In this document: positions 37,392-45,512 of the stretch, one piece after another | Layout of the letters: each line of letters opens with the position of its first letter | Numbering within the stretch: position 1 is the stretch's first letter | Source: Microterricola viridarii | Lineage (GTDB): Bacteria > Actinomycetota > Actinomycetes > Actinomycetales > Microbacteriaceae | NCBI RefSeq assembly: GCF_001542775.1 | Contig: NZ_CP014145.1 | Span: 2,604,001 to 2,668,000 of the forward strand | Length of the DNA stretch: 64,000 nucleotides | Direction of reading: 5' to 3' | Made by a program: the position numbers and the translations under genes | The notes under the pieces: generated by a model | The model's input: the letters and a program-made list of their open reading frames with translations, nothing else | What the model was told of the DNA's origin: nothing | Databases searched by the model: none

Positions 37392-37949
37392 ATGGACATC
37401 CGAGTCGAACGCACCCGCAGGAGCCTGCAGCAGGCCCTGCTCGCGCTCGCCCAGGAACGCACGCTCGACGACATCACGATCGGCGCCATCGTGGAACGCG
37501 CCGGCGTGAACCGCAGCAGCTTCTATCAGCACTACTCCGACAAGGACACGCTGCTGGCCGATGCACTCGATGCGGCAGAGACGGATGCCGGGGCCCGCGT
37601 GCCCGAACTGGACGGCCCACTGCCCCTCGAGGCGCCGGACGACCTGGTGGCCTACCTGCGGCATTTCGAGACGAACGCCGCGCTCTACAAGCGTGTCCTC
37701 GGCGAGCGGGGCTCCTCGGTGGCGGCATCCCGCATCCGCGCCCGACTCGAAACCGCCGCACGCGAGGGCGTCGTCGCCTCCGGCAGCCACGCATTCGACG
37801 GGCTGCCGCTGGACGTCGTCGGCGCGGGCATCGCCGGCTCGGCCATCGCCGTGATCGAGACGTGGCTGGCGCGCGAGCCGCTGCCGCCGGTGGAGACCGC
37901 AGCCGGCTGGGTCTGGCGCGTGCTGATCGGCCCCGGCCTGCGCGACTAA
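37392..37949 (+). CDS. TetR-family transcriptional regulator
   Basis: 185 aa. The N-terminal HTH is ITIGAIVERAGVNRSSFYQHYSDKDTLL; the C-terminal part is a TetR ligand domain. ATG 37392 begins MDIRVERTRRSLQQ. It faces the SDR gene across 140 bp containing two CCGACA-TGTCGG operators, and is likely its repressor. Confidence 0.9.
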   Translation: MDIRVERTRRSLQQALLALAQERTLDDITIGAIVERAGVNRSSFYQHYSDKDTLLADALDAAETDAGARVPELDGPLPLEAPDDLVAYLRHFETNAALYKRVLGERGSSVAASRIRARLETAAREGVVASGSHAFDGLPLDVVGAGIAGSAIAVIETWLAREPLPPVETAAGWVWRVLIGPGLRD

Positions 37950-38270
37950 TCACGGCGCGTCGCCCCCGCTGGTCCAGTGGGCGCGCCAGCGCCGCATCGA
38001 GACCTGGTTTCCCGCCCGAGACCGAGCCCCGCGCGAAGTCTCGATACGCTTGTTCCCCGCTCGTCGACCAACGGGGGCGGAGCCACGAGAGCCACGGGCA
38101 GGGCGCGGCCACATCGGAACCTCAGGCTGCACTGGGTAGGCTTGGCGGGCAGCCCCGCACGAGTTTTCGTGCTGGGCCACCACTATCGGATGACGCGGCA
38201 CAGGGCACCCACAATGTGCGCATGCCGGCATCCGCCCCACGCAGTACACGAACCACAGGAAGTGAAGAGT
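37950..38270. repeat. 321-bp gene-free region with an intergenic repeat-like element
   Basis: No convincing gene. ATCGAGAC (37996-38003) and GTCTCGAT (38038-38045) form an inverted repeat. The stretch to about 38085, with CTCGATACGCTTG and CGACCAACGGGGGC, resembles the short dispersed intergenic element I associate with Microbacteriaceae genomes. A second small hairpin GCACGA-GTTT-TCGTGC lies at 38157-38172. The ectB promoter should lie in the last 100 bp; TAGGCT at 38137-38142 could be a -10 element. Confidence 0.5.
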
Positions 38271-39536
38271 ATGGGCGACCTCGAGATTTTCGACCGCATC
38301 GAGTCGGAGGTGCGCGGCTACATCCGTTCCTTCCCGGTGGTGTTCGACTCGGCCAGGGGCTCAACCCTCACCACGGCCGACGGCCAGAACTACCTCGACT
38401 TCTTCGCCGGCGCCGGCGTGCTGAACTACGGGCACAACAACCCGCTGTTCACCCAGGCGCTCATCGAGTACCTGCAGCGCGACGGCATCATCCACGGCCT
38501 GGACATGGCCACCAGCGCCAAGCGCGCCTTCCTCGAGGCGTTCGAGGCTCGCATCCTGAAGCCCCGCGGCCTCGACTACAAGGTGCAGTTCACGGGCCCG
38601 ACCGGCGCCAACGCCGTCGAGGCCGCCCTCAAGGTGGCCCGCCAGGCGACCGGCCGCAGCAACGTCGTCGCCTTCACCAACGGTTTCCACGGCCTGAGCC
38701 TCGGCGCCCTCGCCGCCACCAGCAACAAGAAGTACCGTGACGCCGCCGGTACCTCGCTCGACAACGTGACCAGACTGCCGTACGACGGCTACCTGGGCGC
38801 GGGCGTCGACACCCTCGACCTGTTCGAGAAGATGCTCGACGACACCGGCAGCGGCCTCGACCTGCCCGCCGCCGTGATCGTGGAGACCGTGCAGGGCGAG
38901 GGCGGCATCAATGTCGCCAGCTCCGCCTGGCTGCAGCGCCTGCGTGCCATCACCGCGGCGCGCGGCATCCTGCTCATCGTCGACGACATCCAGGCCGGCG
39001 TCGGCCGCACCGGTGGCTTCTTCAGCTTCGAGGAATCCGGCATCGTGCCCGACCTCGTCACCGTCTCGAAGTCGATCTCGGCCTCCGGCCTGCCGATGTC
39101 GCTGGTGCTGATGCGCCGCGAGGTCGACGTGTGGAAGCCGGGCGCCCACACGGGCACGTTCCGTGGCAACAACCTCGCGTTCATCACGGCGCGCGCCGCC
39201 CTCGACGTCTACTGGGCCGACACGACGTTCATGGACGAGCTCGCCCGCAAGTCCGAGCTGCTCCGCTCCGAGCTGGCACAGATCGCCGCCGAGTACCCCG
39301 AGATCGAGTTCACGGTGCGCGGCCGCGGCCTGATGTACGGCATCGCCTCGACCAAGCACCCAGAGCTGGCCGGCCAGGTGTCGGCCCACGCCTTCACCCT
39401 CGGCCTCGTGATCGAGACCTCCGGCGCCCGCGACGAGGTGCTCAAGTTCCTGCCCGCCCTCACCATCACCAATGAGGAGCTGCTGGCCGGACTGGCCATC
39501 GTGCGCGCGAGCCTCGCCGCGGTGCTCGCCGCCTAG
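38271..39536 (+). CDS. ectB: Diaminobutyrate-2-oxoglutarate transaminase (EctB)
   Basis: 421 aa class III PLP aminotransferase. It makes L-2,4-diaminobutyrate from aspartate semialdehyde with glutamate as donor, the first step to ectoine. The EctB-specific blocks are all present: RSFPVVFDSARGS, NYLDFFAGAGVLNYGHNNP, HGLDMATSAKR, VIVETVQGEGG, LIVDDIQAGVGRTGGFFSFE. The PLP lysine is K267 in SKSISASG. ATG 38271 follows AGGAAGTGAAG. No ectA, ectC or ectD is adjacent, and a strong terminator follows directly, so it is monocistronic. Its product may feed another diaminobutyrate pathway such as a siderophore or peptide. Confidence 0.92.
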   Translation: MGDLEIFDRIESEVRGYIRSFPVVFDSARGSTLTTADGQNYLDFFAGAGVLNYGHNNPLFTQALIEYLQRDGIIHGLDMATSAKRAFLEAFEARILKPRGLDYKVQFTGPTGANAVEAALKVARQATGRSNVVAFTNGFHGLSLGALAATSNKKYRDAAGTSLDNVTRLPYDGYLGAGVDTLDLFEKMLDDTGSGLDLPAAVIVETVQGEGGINVASSAWLQRLRAITAARGILLIVDDIQAGVGRTGGFFSFEESGIVPDLVTVSKSISASGLPMSLVLMRREVDVWKPGAHTGTFRGNNLAFITARAALDVYWADTTFMDELARKSELLRSELAQIAAEYPEIEFTVRGRGLMYGIASTKHPELAGQVSAHAFTLGLVIETSGARDEVLKFLPALTITNEELLAGLAIVRASLAAVLAA

Positions 39537-39551
39537 GCAGCGCCCACCGAC

Positions 39552-39589
39552 GAGAGAACCCCCGCAGCCTCGGCTGCGGGGGTTCTCTC
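39552..39589. terminator. Bidirectional terminator after ectB, perfect 17-bp stem
   Basis: GAGAGAACCCCCGCAGC (39552-39568), loop CTCG, GCTGCGGGGGTTCTCTC (39573-39589). Serves ectB and the convergent lipoprotein gene. Confidence 0.93.
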
Positions 39590-39604
39590 GTTCCCGCGCC
39601 GCCG

Positions 39605-40729
39605 CTAGCGGGTCTGCGCGATGATCGCCTCTGCGACGGTCTGCGCCCCGTCGGAGTACACCTCGTACAGCGTGCCGCCCACCGTGAAGTACACCGGGGC
39701 GCGCGGCCCGTCGTCGCGCACGGCCACGATCGCTGCCTCCGGTGGCACGGCGCCGGCCAGGCTGAGCGGCGCGAACGCCACCGCTGTGTCTGGCCCATCG
39801 CTCATCGCGCCGAGCGCGGGGGCGAACTCCCGCACCACGGTGATCGTCGTCATGCCGAAGCCCTCCGTGCGCAGTTCGCAGCCGAAGACGCCAGCGACGG
39901 CGCGCGCGGCACCCTCGAGCGAGCTCGGTGCACTCGCCCGCGCGTCGTCCACCGTGTAACCGGTGACGGCGCCCGGGTCGATCTGCAACGCGGCCACGAT
40001 TCCCGCCTCGTCCAGCCCGCCGGTGCAGGCCGCGTCGCCGCTGCGCGTCGGCAGCGTCGGCCAGGCCAGGCGCTCCGGCGCGGCCCCCGTGAGTACCCCG
40101 AAGGACTCCTCCGCAACCGCGGCGAGCGCCGCGGCGACCGCGCCATCGGGCATCCCCAGGAAGCGCGAGCCCTCGGCCGTCAGTCCCGAGGCGCGCACGG
40201 CCAGAGACACCCACGCATCGCCGACCGGGGCAGAGAGCTTCCAACCCGTCTCCCCCTCGGCCACGGATGCTGTCACCCCGCCGACCTCGATGGTGTCAGT
40301 CGACGGCATATCACCGGCCCAGACAGGCGCCCACTGCGCGGCCGCGCCAGGCAGCACCGACAACTGCAGGTACGCCCAGTCGCCGTCGCCTGAGCCGAGG
40401 CGCTGCTGCCCCTCCCCGACCCGCCAGGAGCAGGCCAGCCCGCCGACCCCGCCGAGCAGGGCCGAGTCGAACGCCGCGGACGGTTGCACGGCGGGCACCG
40501 GCGTCGGCCGGGCGCCGTCCGCACCGGTCAGCACGGTGGCGACGGCATCCGCCCCCACGAGGTCGTCACAGCCGAGCAGCCCGGTCGCCGCGGGCGGGGT
40601 CGGGTCGACCGAGGGCGAGCTCGGCGGGGGGCTCGCCGCGGCGCCCGGCTCACCGGCCGGCGGCGCGCACGCGGTGAGGGCGAGCAGGAGTGCTACGGAC
40701 AGGGTGACGCCAATCGCGGTGCGGGTCAT
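39605..40729 (-). CDS. Putative secreted lipoprotein, unknown function
   Basis: 374 aa. Signal peptide with lipobox LTAC; the lipidated cysteine is C21. A Pro/Ser-rich linker (about 25-48) leads into a soluble extracytoplasmic region with two similar halves, each with one cysteine pair (GCDDLVG...ACSWRVG; ACTGGLD...GCELRTE). This suggests an internal duplication. It is anchored to the outer face of the membrane. No named family recognised. Confidence 0.8.
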   Translation of the reverse strand: MTRTAIGVTLSVALLLALTACAPPAGEPGAAASPPPSSPSVDPTPPAATGLLGCDDLVGADAVATVLTGADGARPTPVPAVQPSAAFDSALLGGVGGLACSWRVGEGQQRLGSGDGDWAYLQLSVLPGAAAQWAPVWAGDMPSTDTIEVGGVTASVAEGETGWKLSAPVGDAWVSLAVRASGLTAEGSRFLGMPDGAVAAALAAVAEESFGVLTGAAPERLAWPTLPTRSGDAACTGGLDEAGIVAALQIDPGAVTGYTVDDARASAPSSLEGAARAVAGVFGCELRTEGFGMTTITVVREFAPALGAMSDGPDTAVAFAPLSLAGAVPPEAAIVAVRDDGPRAPVYFTVGGTLYEVYSDGAQTVAEAIIAQTR

Positions 40730-40792
40730 GCATGAACTGTAGGGTGCCCTCCCCGGCCGGGATAGCCCTCAGAAGCGGTGGCAGGGGCAGGC

Positions 40793-41107
40793 TCAGTGGC
40801 CGAACTCGATCAAGAGCACGCCGCCGGCGATCAGCGCGATGCCCAACGCCATCACCCAGCTGAGCGGGTCTGCAAAGAGCACACGGCCGAGCACGGCGGT
40901 CAGCGCCACCCCGCAAGCCGTCCAGATACCGTAGGCGACACCGATCGGCATCCCCTCCCCGAGCGCCAGCGCCAGCATGCTGAACGCCGTGGCGTAGCCG
41001 ACGACGACGGGCACGAACCAGCGTTTCCTGCCCTCTGAGGCCAGCTTGAGCGAGAGCGTCGCGGCCACCTCGGTGACGATCGCGATCACCAGAAAGGCCC
41101 AGGCCAT
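40793..41107 (-). CDS. SMR-family transporter subunit (second of a pair)
   Basis: 104 aa, four helices. The membrane-embedded glutamate is in AIVTEVAATLSLKLA, and the signature GIWTACGVALTAVLG is clear. Its ATG overlaps the stop of the upstream SMR gene by one base (TGATG), so the two are co-translated and probably form a heterodimer like EbrAB or YkkCD. Exports cationic drugs, polyamines or guanidinium compounds; which cannot be told. Confidence 0.92.
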   Translation of the reverse strand: MAWAFLVIAIVTEVAATLSLKLASEGRKRWFVPVVVGYATAFSMLALALGEGMPIGVAYGIWTACGVALTAVLGRVLFADPLSWVMALGIALIAGGVLLIEFGH

Positions 41108-41472
41108 CAGGCGTTCGCCGCCTCGTGCGCGCGGGCACTGGCCTGGCGGGCGTGGGCGCGCTGCGACCCGACCTCGACGCAGAGCACGCCGGCGACGATG
41201 AGGGCGACCCCGCCGATCATCGACGGCGTCAGCGTCTGGCCGAAGAGGACCGCGGCGAGCGCGGCCGTCAACACCACGCCGCACGCACCCCAGATGCCGT
41301 AGACGACGCCGATCGCGGCACCGCGCTTCAGCAGCACGTACAGCAGCGTGAACGCCGTGACGTAGCCGATGACGACGACGACGTACCAGGCGGGCTGTTC
41401 CCGGGCGGCCTGCAGCGACAGGGACGCCGCGACCTCACAGACGATGGCGCCGGCGAGCAGTAGCCACTTCAT
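41107..41472 (-). CDS. SMR-family transporter subunit (first of a pair)
   Basis: 121 aa. Four helices with the essential glutamate in AGAIVCEVAASLSLQAA and the signature YGIWGACGVVLTAALA. The last 15 residues are a hydrophilic His/Ala/Arg-rich tail lacking in its partner. The 125-bp leader contains a 6-bp GC hairpin (41487-41504) before the start, but no ykkC-type riboswitch signature that I can see. Confidence 0.92.
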   Translation of the reverse strand: MKWLLLAGAIVCEVAASLSLQAAREQPAWYVVVVIGYVTAFTLLYVLLKRGAAIGVVYGIWGACGVVLTAALAAVLFGQTLTPSMIGGVALIVAGVLCVEVGSQRAHARQASARAHEAANA

Positions 41473-41597
41473 GATCGGGCGGCACCCGGCGCGACTGTGC
41501 GCCGAAGCCCTCTGCGGTATCCAAGCATGCAGTCAAAGATAGTGACGCAGCCGCCCGCGGCAGCGCTGCGACACCGGTTTTTCGGCGGCGGGCCGAC

Positions 41598-41921
41598 TCA
41601 GCGCTGGCGTGTGGCGGCGAGCAGCGCCGCGCGCAGCTGGTCGACCGTCGGGGCGCCGGCAAGGCCGGCATCCGTCGGGTACACCCGGCAGGCCAGATCG
41701 GTGGTGCGATCTGCGCCGGGGAACAGGTCTGCGCCGTCGAGCAGAAACGTTGGCGAACCGGCGAAGAACGCCGCCCCGGCGTCATCCGGCGTGCTGAGCA
41801 GGCGCGTGCCCACCTCGGCGACTCCGTCGAGGCCGGCGGATGCCACGGCTTCCCGCAGACGCGATTCGGCTGGCCCGGTGTTCGGACAGCCGTCGATGTG
41901 CAGCAGTTCGATTCTCACCAT
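41598..41921 (-). CDS. Thioredoxin-like fold small protein
   Basis: 107 aa. The opening MVRIELLHIDGCPNT and the middle SPTFLLDGADLFP (cis-Pro loop) indicate a thioredoxin-like fold, but only one cysteine is present at the active-site position (GCPN), so it is not a CXXC oxidoreductase. Similar proteins are often annotated as alkylmercury lyase or thioredoxin family. ATG 41921 has no clear ribosome site. Confidence 0.72.
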   Translation of the reverse strand: MVRIELLHIDGCPNTGPAESRLREAVASAGLDGVAEVGTRLLSTPDDAGAAFFAGSPTFLLDGADLFPGADRTTDLACRVYPTDAGLAGAPTVDQLRAALLAATRQR

Positions 41922-42002
41922 TTCATTGTTGCAGCAGCGCTCGCCGGTCGGCGCGATCACCGAGGACAGCCAACCTTTCGCCCTAGCGGGTCGCGGTGGG
42001 GC

Positions 42003-42011
42003 TGTCAACCC
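42003..42011 (+). promoter_or_regulatory. Shared TGTCAACCC element upstream of csbD
   Basis: GCTGTCAACCCCCTTC lies about 110 bp before the csbD-like start. The same TGTCAACCC core precedes the SDR and the yihY gene, each followed 22-24 bp later by a GC-n-TGGAT-like block. Possible alternative-sigma or activator site. Confidence 0.4.
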
Positions 42012-42120
42012 CCTTCTTCGCGGCACGCCCTCGTGCCACTCTGGATTATGAGCAAGCCGCCTCTGAGAGGTCGGAGTGCGTGCCCAGGAAATTGAACTTG
42101 AGCGAAGGAAAGAGTGTGCC

Positions 42121-42300
42121 ATGAGTGAGAACAACAAGATCAAGAACGCCACCGAAGAGACGGTTGGCAAGGTCAAAGAGGGCGTCGGAAAAGCGACGAA
42201 CAACGACTCCCTCAAGAACGAGGGGCGCCTCGACCAGGCCAAGGCGAACCTGAAGCAGGCCGGCGAGAAGATGAAAGACGCTCTGACGGAGGATAAGTAA
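42121..42300 (+). CDS. CsbD-family stress protein
   Basis: 59 aa, charged and helical: KIKNATEETVGKVKEGVGKATNND, then LDQAKANLKQAGEKMKDAL, the CsbD pattern. GAAGGAAAGAG lies just upstream of ATG 42121. In Bacillus csbD belongs to the sigma-B general stress regulon; its molecular role is unknown. It is followed after 2 bp by a 55-aa membrane peptide and then a terminator. Confidence 0.93.
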   Translation: MSENNKIKNATEETVGKVKEGVGKATNNDSLKNEGRLDQAKANLKQAGEKMKDALTEDK

Positions 42301-42302
42301 CT

Positions 42303-42470
42303 ATGAACATTCTGCTCATTGTCGTAATCATCGTCGCCGTGATCTTGGCGATCACCGGTGGCCTCGTGCAGTCACTGAACTTCCTGCTGTGGGTCGCTCT
42401 GGTGCTGGCGGCGATCGCCGTCATCGCCTGGCTGATCCGAGCGATCTCCGGACGCAACTCCCGCGTCTAG
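42303..42470 (+). CDS. Small hydrophobic membrane protein
   Basis: 55 aa, short enough to be missed by ORF cut-offs. ATG 42303 starts 2 bp after the csbD stop. Two transmembrane segments: NILLIVVIIVAVILAITGG and LNFLLWVALVLAAIAVIAW, then a basic tail RAISGRNSRV. Similar hydrophobic peptides accompany csbD in other actinobacteria. It probably sits in the membrane as a stress-induced peptide. Confidence 0.82.
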   Translation: MNILLIVVIIVAVILAITGGLVQSLNFLLWVALVLAAIAVIAWLIRAISGRNSRV

Positions 42471-42483
42471 ACGAGACCAGCAC

Positions 42484-42513
42484 ATACCGCCCCACCGTTC
42501 GGTGGGGCGGTAT
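42484..42513 (+). terminator. Rho-independent terminator of the csbD unit
   Basis: ATACCGCCCCACC (42484-42496), loop GTTC, GGTGGGGCGGTAT (42501-42513), followed by TTT. Perfect 13-bp stem. Confidence 0.93.
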
Positions 42514-42528
42514 TTTGCTGTGTGCTGA

Positions 42529-42702
42529 CTATGGTCGGTCGTCGTCGATCGGGTCCAGTCGAATGGACTTCTTCGTGTCCTCGTCTGGCTTGGGGTCATC
42601 CGGTTGCTCGACGCTGGGTATGGTCATGGGGTCTTCCGGCGCAGCGGGAATCCCCTCCGCTGGATCATTGACGCTGGTGTCAGGTGCCTGAGGGTCGCTC
42701 AT
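42529..42702 (-). CDS. Small acidic protein coupled to dps copy 2
   Basis: 57 aa, too short for most ORF cut-offs. ATG 42702 has an ideal AAGGAG eight bases upstream, which itself follows the dps stop codon (42717-42719) directly. The sequence is Asp/Glu/Pro rich (SVEQPDDPKPDEDTKKSIR) and ends RLDPIDDDRP. Probably unstructured. Translational coupling to a DNA-binding Dps suggests a charge partner or chaperone; that is inference. Confidence 0.7.
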   Translation of the reverse strand: MSDPQAPDTSVNDPAEGIPAAPEDPMTIPSVEQPDDPKPDEDTKKSIRLDPIDDDRP

Positions 42703-42716
42703 TGATTCGTCTCCTT

Positions 42717-43244
42717 CTACTTCTTCGCCGCCGACGCGGCCTTCTTCGCCGATGTGGCCGAGCCCGGCTTCGCGGGCCGCTGTTGCTTGATCGACCCGGG
42801 GGTCCGGTTCTCGGCACTGATCATCCAGGCGAACTGCTCGAGCTTCTCGATGATGGCGTGGAGGATGTCGGCCGTCGTCGGGTCTTCCTCATCAATCTGG
42901 TCATGCACGCCACGCATCGTCTGGGAGGTTGCGTCCAGTCGCGCCGCGACCAGATCGATCGCGTCATGCGTCGACACCTCGCCGATGGGGAACTCCTCCA
43001 GACTCGTCGACGCGGCGACTGTGCGTGACCGGCCGTCCGGTTCGGCATTGAGGGCACGCATGCGCTCGGCCACTTCGTCAGAGAAGGCGCGTGCGGCGAG
43101 CACTACCTCGTCGAGCTGACGGTGCAGATCACGGAAGTTCGTTCCGACGATGTTCCAGTGGGCCTGCTTGCCTTGCAGGTGAAGCTCGATCAGGTCGACG
43201 AGCACGGACTGGAGGTTCTTGGTCAGAGTTGCAGAGGCTTTCAC
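42717..43244 (-). CDS. dps: Dps-family ferritin-like protein (copy 2) with basic C-terminal tail
   Basis: 175 aa from GTG 43244, chosen because AAAGGA lies five bases upstream; the ATG at 43277 has no ribosome site. Ferroxidase motif HWNIVGTNFRDLHRQLDE is intact. The C-terminal 25 residues (KPGSATSAKKAASAAKK) form a lysine/alanine tail of the type used by mycobacterial Dps for DNA binding. The copy at 15621-16133 lacks this tail. Confidence 0.92.
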   Translation of the reverse strand: MKASATLTKNLQSVLVDLIELHLQGKQAHWNIVGTNFRDLHRQLDEVVLAARAFSDEVAERMRALNAEPDGRSRTVAASTSLEEFPIGEVSTHDAIDLVAARLDATSQTMRGVHDQIDEEDPTTADILHAIIEKLEQFAWMISAENRTPGSIKQQRPAKPGSATSAKKAASAAKK

Positions 43245-43298
43245 GGTGTTCCTTTCGTTGGCCAGCGTCACTGGCATGGTGTGTGGATGGAGGTCTTT

Positions 43299-44195
43299 TC
43301 ACGGGGTGGGAATTCCACCGTTGGCGTTCAACGTCTCCCCGATGACATAGCTGGACTCCGGCGACGCCAAGAACACAAATGCCGGCGCCATCTCGGCCGG
43401 CTGGCCGGCTCGCCCGATGGGCGTGTCGTGGCCGAACTCGGAGATCTTCTCGTCTGGCTGGCCGTCGGTGACCTGGAGCGTTGTCCAGACGGGGCCCGGC
43501 GCCACGGCGTTCACCCGGATGCCGCGCTCCGCGAGCTGGGCGCCAAGCGCCTTGGTGAACGTGTTGATTGCCGCCTTCGTCGTCGCGTAGTCGACAAGGA
43601 TGGGCGACGGCTTGTAGGCCTGCACCGAGGTGGTGTTGATGATGGAGGAGCCAGCCGGTAGGTACTTCAGCGCGGCCTTCGTGAGCCAGAACATGGCATA
43701 CACGTTGGTGCGCATTGTCGCGTCGAACGCGTCATCGCTCAGGTCCTCCAGCTTCTCGCAGTAGACCTGTTTGCCCGCATTGTTCACCAGGATGTCCAGA
43801 CCCCCGAGGGCCATCGCCGCCTCGTCCACAACGCGGCGGCATTCCTCACCGACGGAGGCGTCCCCGGGAAGGAGCGCTGCCGTTCTGCCCTCCGCGTCAA
43901 TGAGCTCTGCGATCCGTTCGGCGTCGCTCTGCTCGCTCGGCAGGTAGGACAGCGCCACATCGGCACCCTCCCGGGCGAACGCAATGGCCACGGCGGCGCC
44001 GATGCCCGAGTCCGCACCGGTGATGAGTGCCTTGCGGCCGCTCAGTCGACCCGTTCCGCGGTAGCTCTGTTCACCGAGATCCGGGCGGGGGTCGAGCCGG
44101 CTGTCGAGGCCCGGCTCGTCCTGATGTTGCACCGGGGGCGTGATCGCGTCGTAGCGCGTCTTCGGATTGTCGAATGTGTATTGGTCGTTGGTCAT
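43299..44195 (-). CDS. SDR oxidoreductase, YdaD/YhdF-like general stress type
   Basis: 298 aa. A 50-residue hydrophilic N-terminal arm (TRYDAITPPVQHQDEPGLDSRL) is typical of the YdaD/YhdF/YghA group. The nucleotide motif is GADSGIG, followed by NNAGKQ, the catalytic Ser in NTTSVQAY, and YATTKAAI. AAGGGAGC precedes ATG 44195. Members of this group are sigma-B controlled in Bacillus. Its promoter region carries an inverted copy of the TGTCAACCC element. Confidence 0.92.
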   Translation of the reverse strand: MTNDQYTFDNPKTRYDAITPPVQHQDEPGLDSRLDPRPDLGEQSYRGTGRLSGRKALITGADSGIGAAVAIAFAREGADVALSYLPSEQSDAERIAELIDAEGRTAALLPGDASVGEECRRVVDEAAMALGGLDILVNNAGKQVYCEKLEDLSDDAFDATMRTNVYAMFWLTKAALKYLPAGSSIINTTSVQAYKPSPILVDYATTKAAINTFTKALGAQLAERGIRVNAVAPGPVWTTLQVTDGQPDEKISEFGHDTPIGRAGQPAEMAPAFVFLASPESSYVIGETLNANGGIPTP

Positions 44196-44255
44196 CGTGC
44201 TCCCTTCGATCGCGTCGTCATCCCACGCTAGGCACGCCCCTCGTTCGGTACCAAC

Positions 44256-44347
44256 GGGTTGACAACCGCCTCGTCTCGACCTATTGGCGCGGCGATGCCG
44301 GCGGTGCTCGCCGCAGTCACCGCGTGCGATGCGGCGATTGTCAACCC
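44256..44347. promoter_or_regulatory. Head-to-head TGTCAACCC elements between the SDR and yihY
   Basis: GGGTTGACAA (44256-44265) and TTGTCAACCC (44338-44347) are exact inverted copies, each pointing to one of the divergent genes. The extended form TTGTCAACCC(C/G)TTG is shared by both. About 100 bp separate the plus-strand copy from the yihY start. Confidence 0.55.
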
Positions 44348-44441
44348 CTTGTTCATTTCGGTGCGGCGCTGGCAGCCTTGGAATCAGACCGGGCGATGGG
44401 CCACAAGCCCATCCCTTCCAGAACAGCAACGCGGAGAAAGC

Positions 44442-45512
44442 ATGGCCGACACCATCCCCCACACGGAACCCCGCAAGCCCCCGCTGCCCGATGACGCACG
44501 CAAGCCGACGTGGCCGTGGCAGTTGGAGCCGCGTTCCTGGCGGTTCGCGTTGCGGAAGACGGTGCGGGAGTTCAGCAGCGACAACTGCCCAGACTCGGCC
44601 GCCGCTCTGACCTACTACGCCGTGTTGGCCGTCATCCCCGGGCTGATCGCGCTCGTCTCGATCCTCAGTCTCCTGGGGAATGGTCAGAAGTTCTCCGAGA
44701 TGCTGCTCTCGATCGCGCAACAGGTGGCGCCCGAATCGGCGGTCAGCCTGCTCAACACCGTGCTCGACCAGGCCAGCTCGCGGCAATTCGCCGGCGCGGC
44801 ACTCATCGTGAGCATCGTGGTCGGAATCTGGTCGGCCTCGGCCTACACCGGGGCCTTCAGCCGGGCGATGAATCGGGTGTACGGCGTCGCCGAAGGGCGC
44901 GGCTTCGTCCGGCTGAAGTTCACGCAGCTGCTGGTCACCCTGGTGGGCATGATGCTGATTGTGGTGATGACGGTCTTGGTGGCCATCGGTGACACCACCG
45001 CCACAGCGATCAGCCAGTACTTGGGTCTCGGCGACCAGGCGGTGCTCATCTGGACGCTCGCGAAGTGGCCGCTGCTCATCCTCGCGATCATTCTCGCCAT
45101 CGCACTGCTTTACTACGCGACCCCGAACATCAAACAACCCAAGTTCCGCTGGGTCAGCATGGGCGCACTAGTGGCGTTGGTGGCCATCGTGGCGTTGACG
45201 GTTGGGTTCACCTTCTATGTGTCGAACTTCTCGAGCTACGACAGAACGTATGGCGCCCTGGCCGGCGCGATCATCTTCCTCGTCTGGGTCTGGCTGTCCA
45301 ACGTCGCCCTGTTGTTTGGAGCGGAGTTCGATGCGGAACTGGAGCGGGCCAGGCAGTTGCAGGCCGGGATCGCCGCAGAGCACGGCATCCAATTGCCCCT
45401 GCGTTCGGCGAAGAAGATCGCCAAGACGAATGCGAAAGAGGCGAAGGATGCCGCCGAGGGGGCCGGCATTCGCATCGAACAGCAGAGACGGGAGAAGCAC
45501 AATGAAAAATAG
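44442..45512 (+). CDS. YihY/BrkB-family membrane protein
   Basis: 356 aa with six transmembrane segments. DSAAALTYYAVLAVIPGLIALVS after helix 1 and YGALAGAIIFLVWVWLSNVALLFGAEFDAELER near the end are family signatures. A charged C-terminal tail (KKIAKTNAKEAKDAAEG) faces the cytoplasm. ATG 44442 follows CGGAGAAAG. It overlaps the next gene by 11 bp. Function unsettled in the family; it was earlier misannotated as RNase BN. Confidence 0.92.
   Translation: MADTIPHTEPRKPPLPDDARKPTWPWQLEPRSWRFALRKTVREFSSDNCPDSAAALTYYAVLAVIPGLIALVSILSLLGNGQKFSEMLLSIAQQVAPESAVSLLNTVLDQASSRQFAGAALIVSIVVGIWSASAYTGAFSRAMNRVYGVAEGRGFVRLKFTQLLVTLVGMMLIVVMTVLVAIGDTTATAISQYLGLGDQAVLIWTLAKWPLLILAIILAIALLYYATPNIKQPKFRWVSMGALVALVAIVALTVGFTFYVSNFSSYDRTYGALAGAIIFLVWVWLSNVALLFGAEFDAELERARQLQAGIAAEHGIQLPLRSAKKIAKTNAKEAKDAAEGAGIRIEQQRREKHNEK

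Noticed and set aside
41473..41597. Guanidine (ykkC-type) riboswitch before the SMR pair
   Set aside because: One 6-bp GC hairpin is present, but not the paired ACGR loops of mini-ykkC or the long conserved ykkC core.
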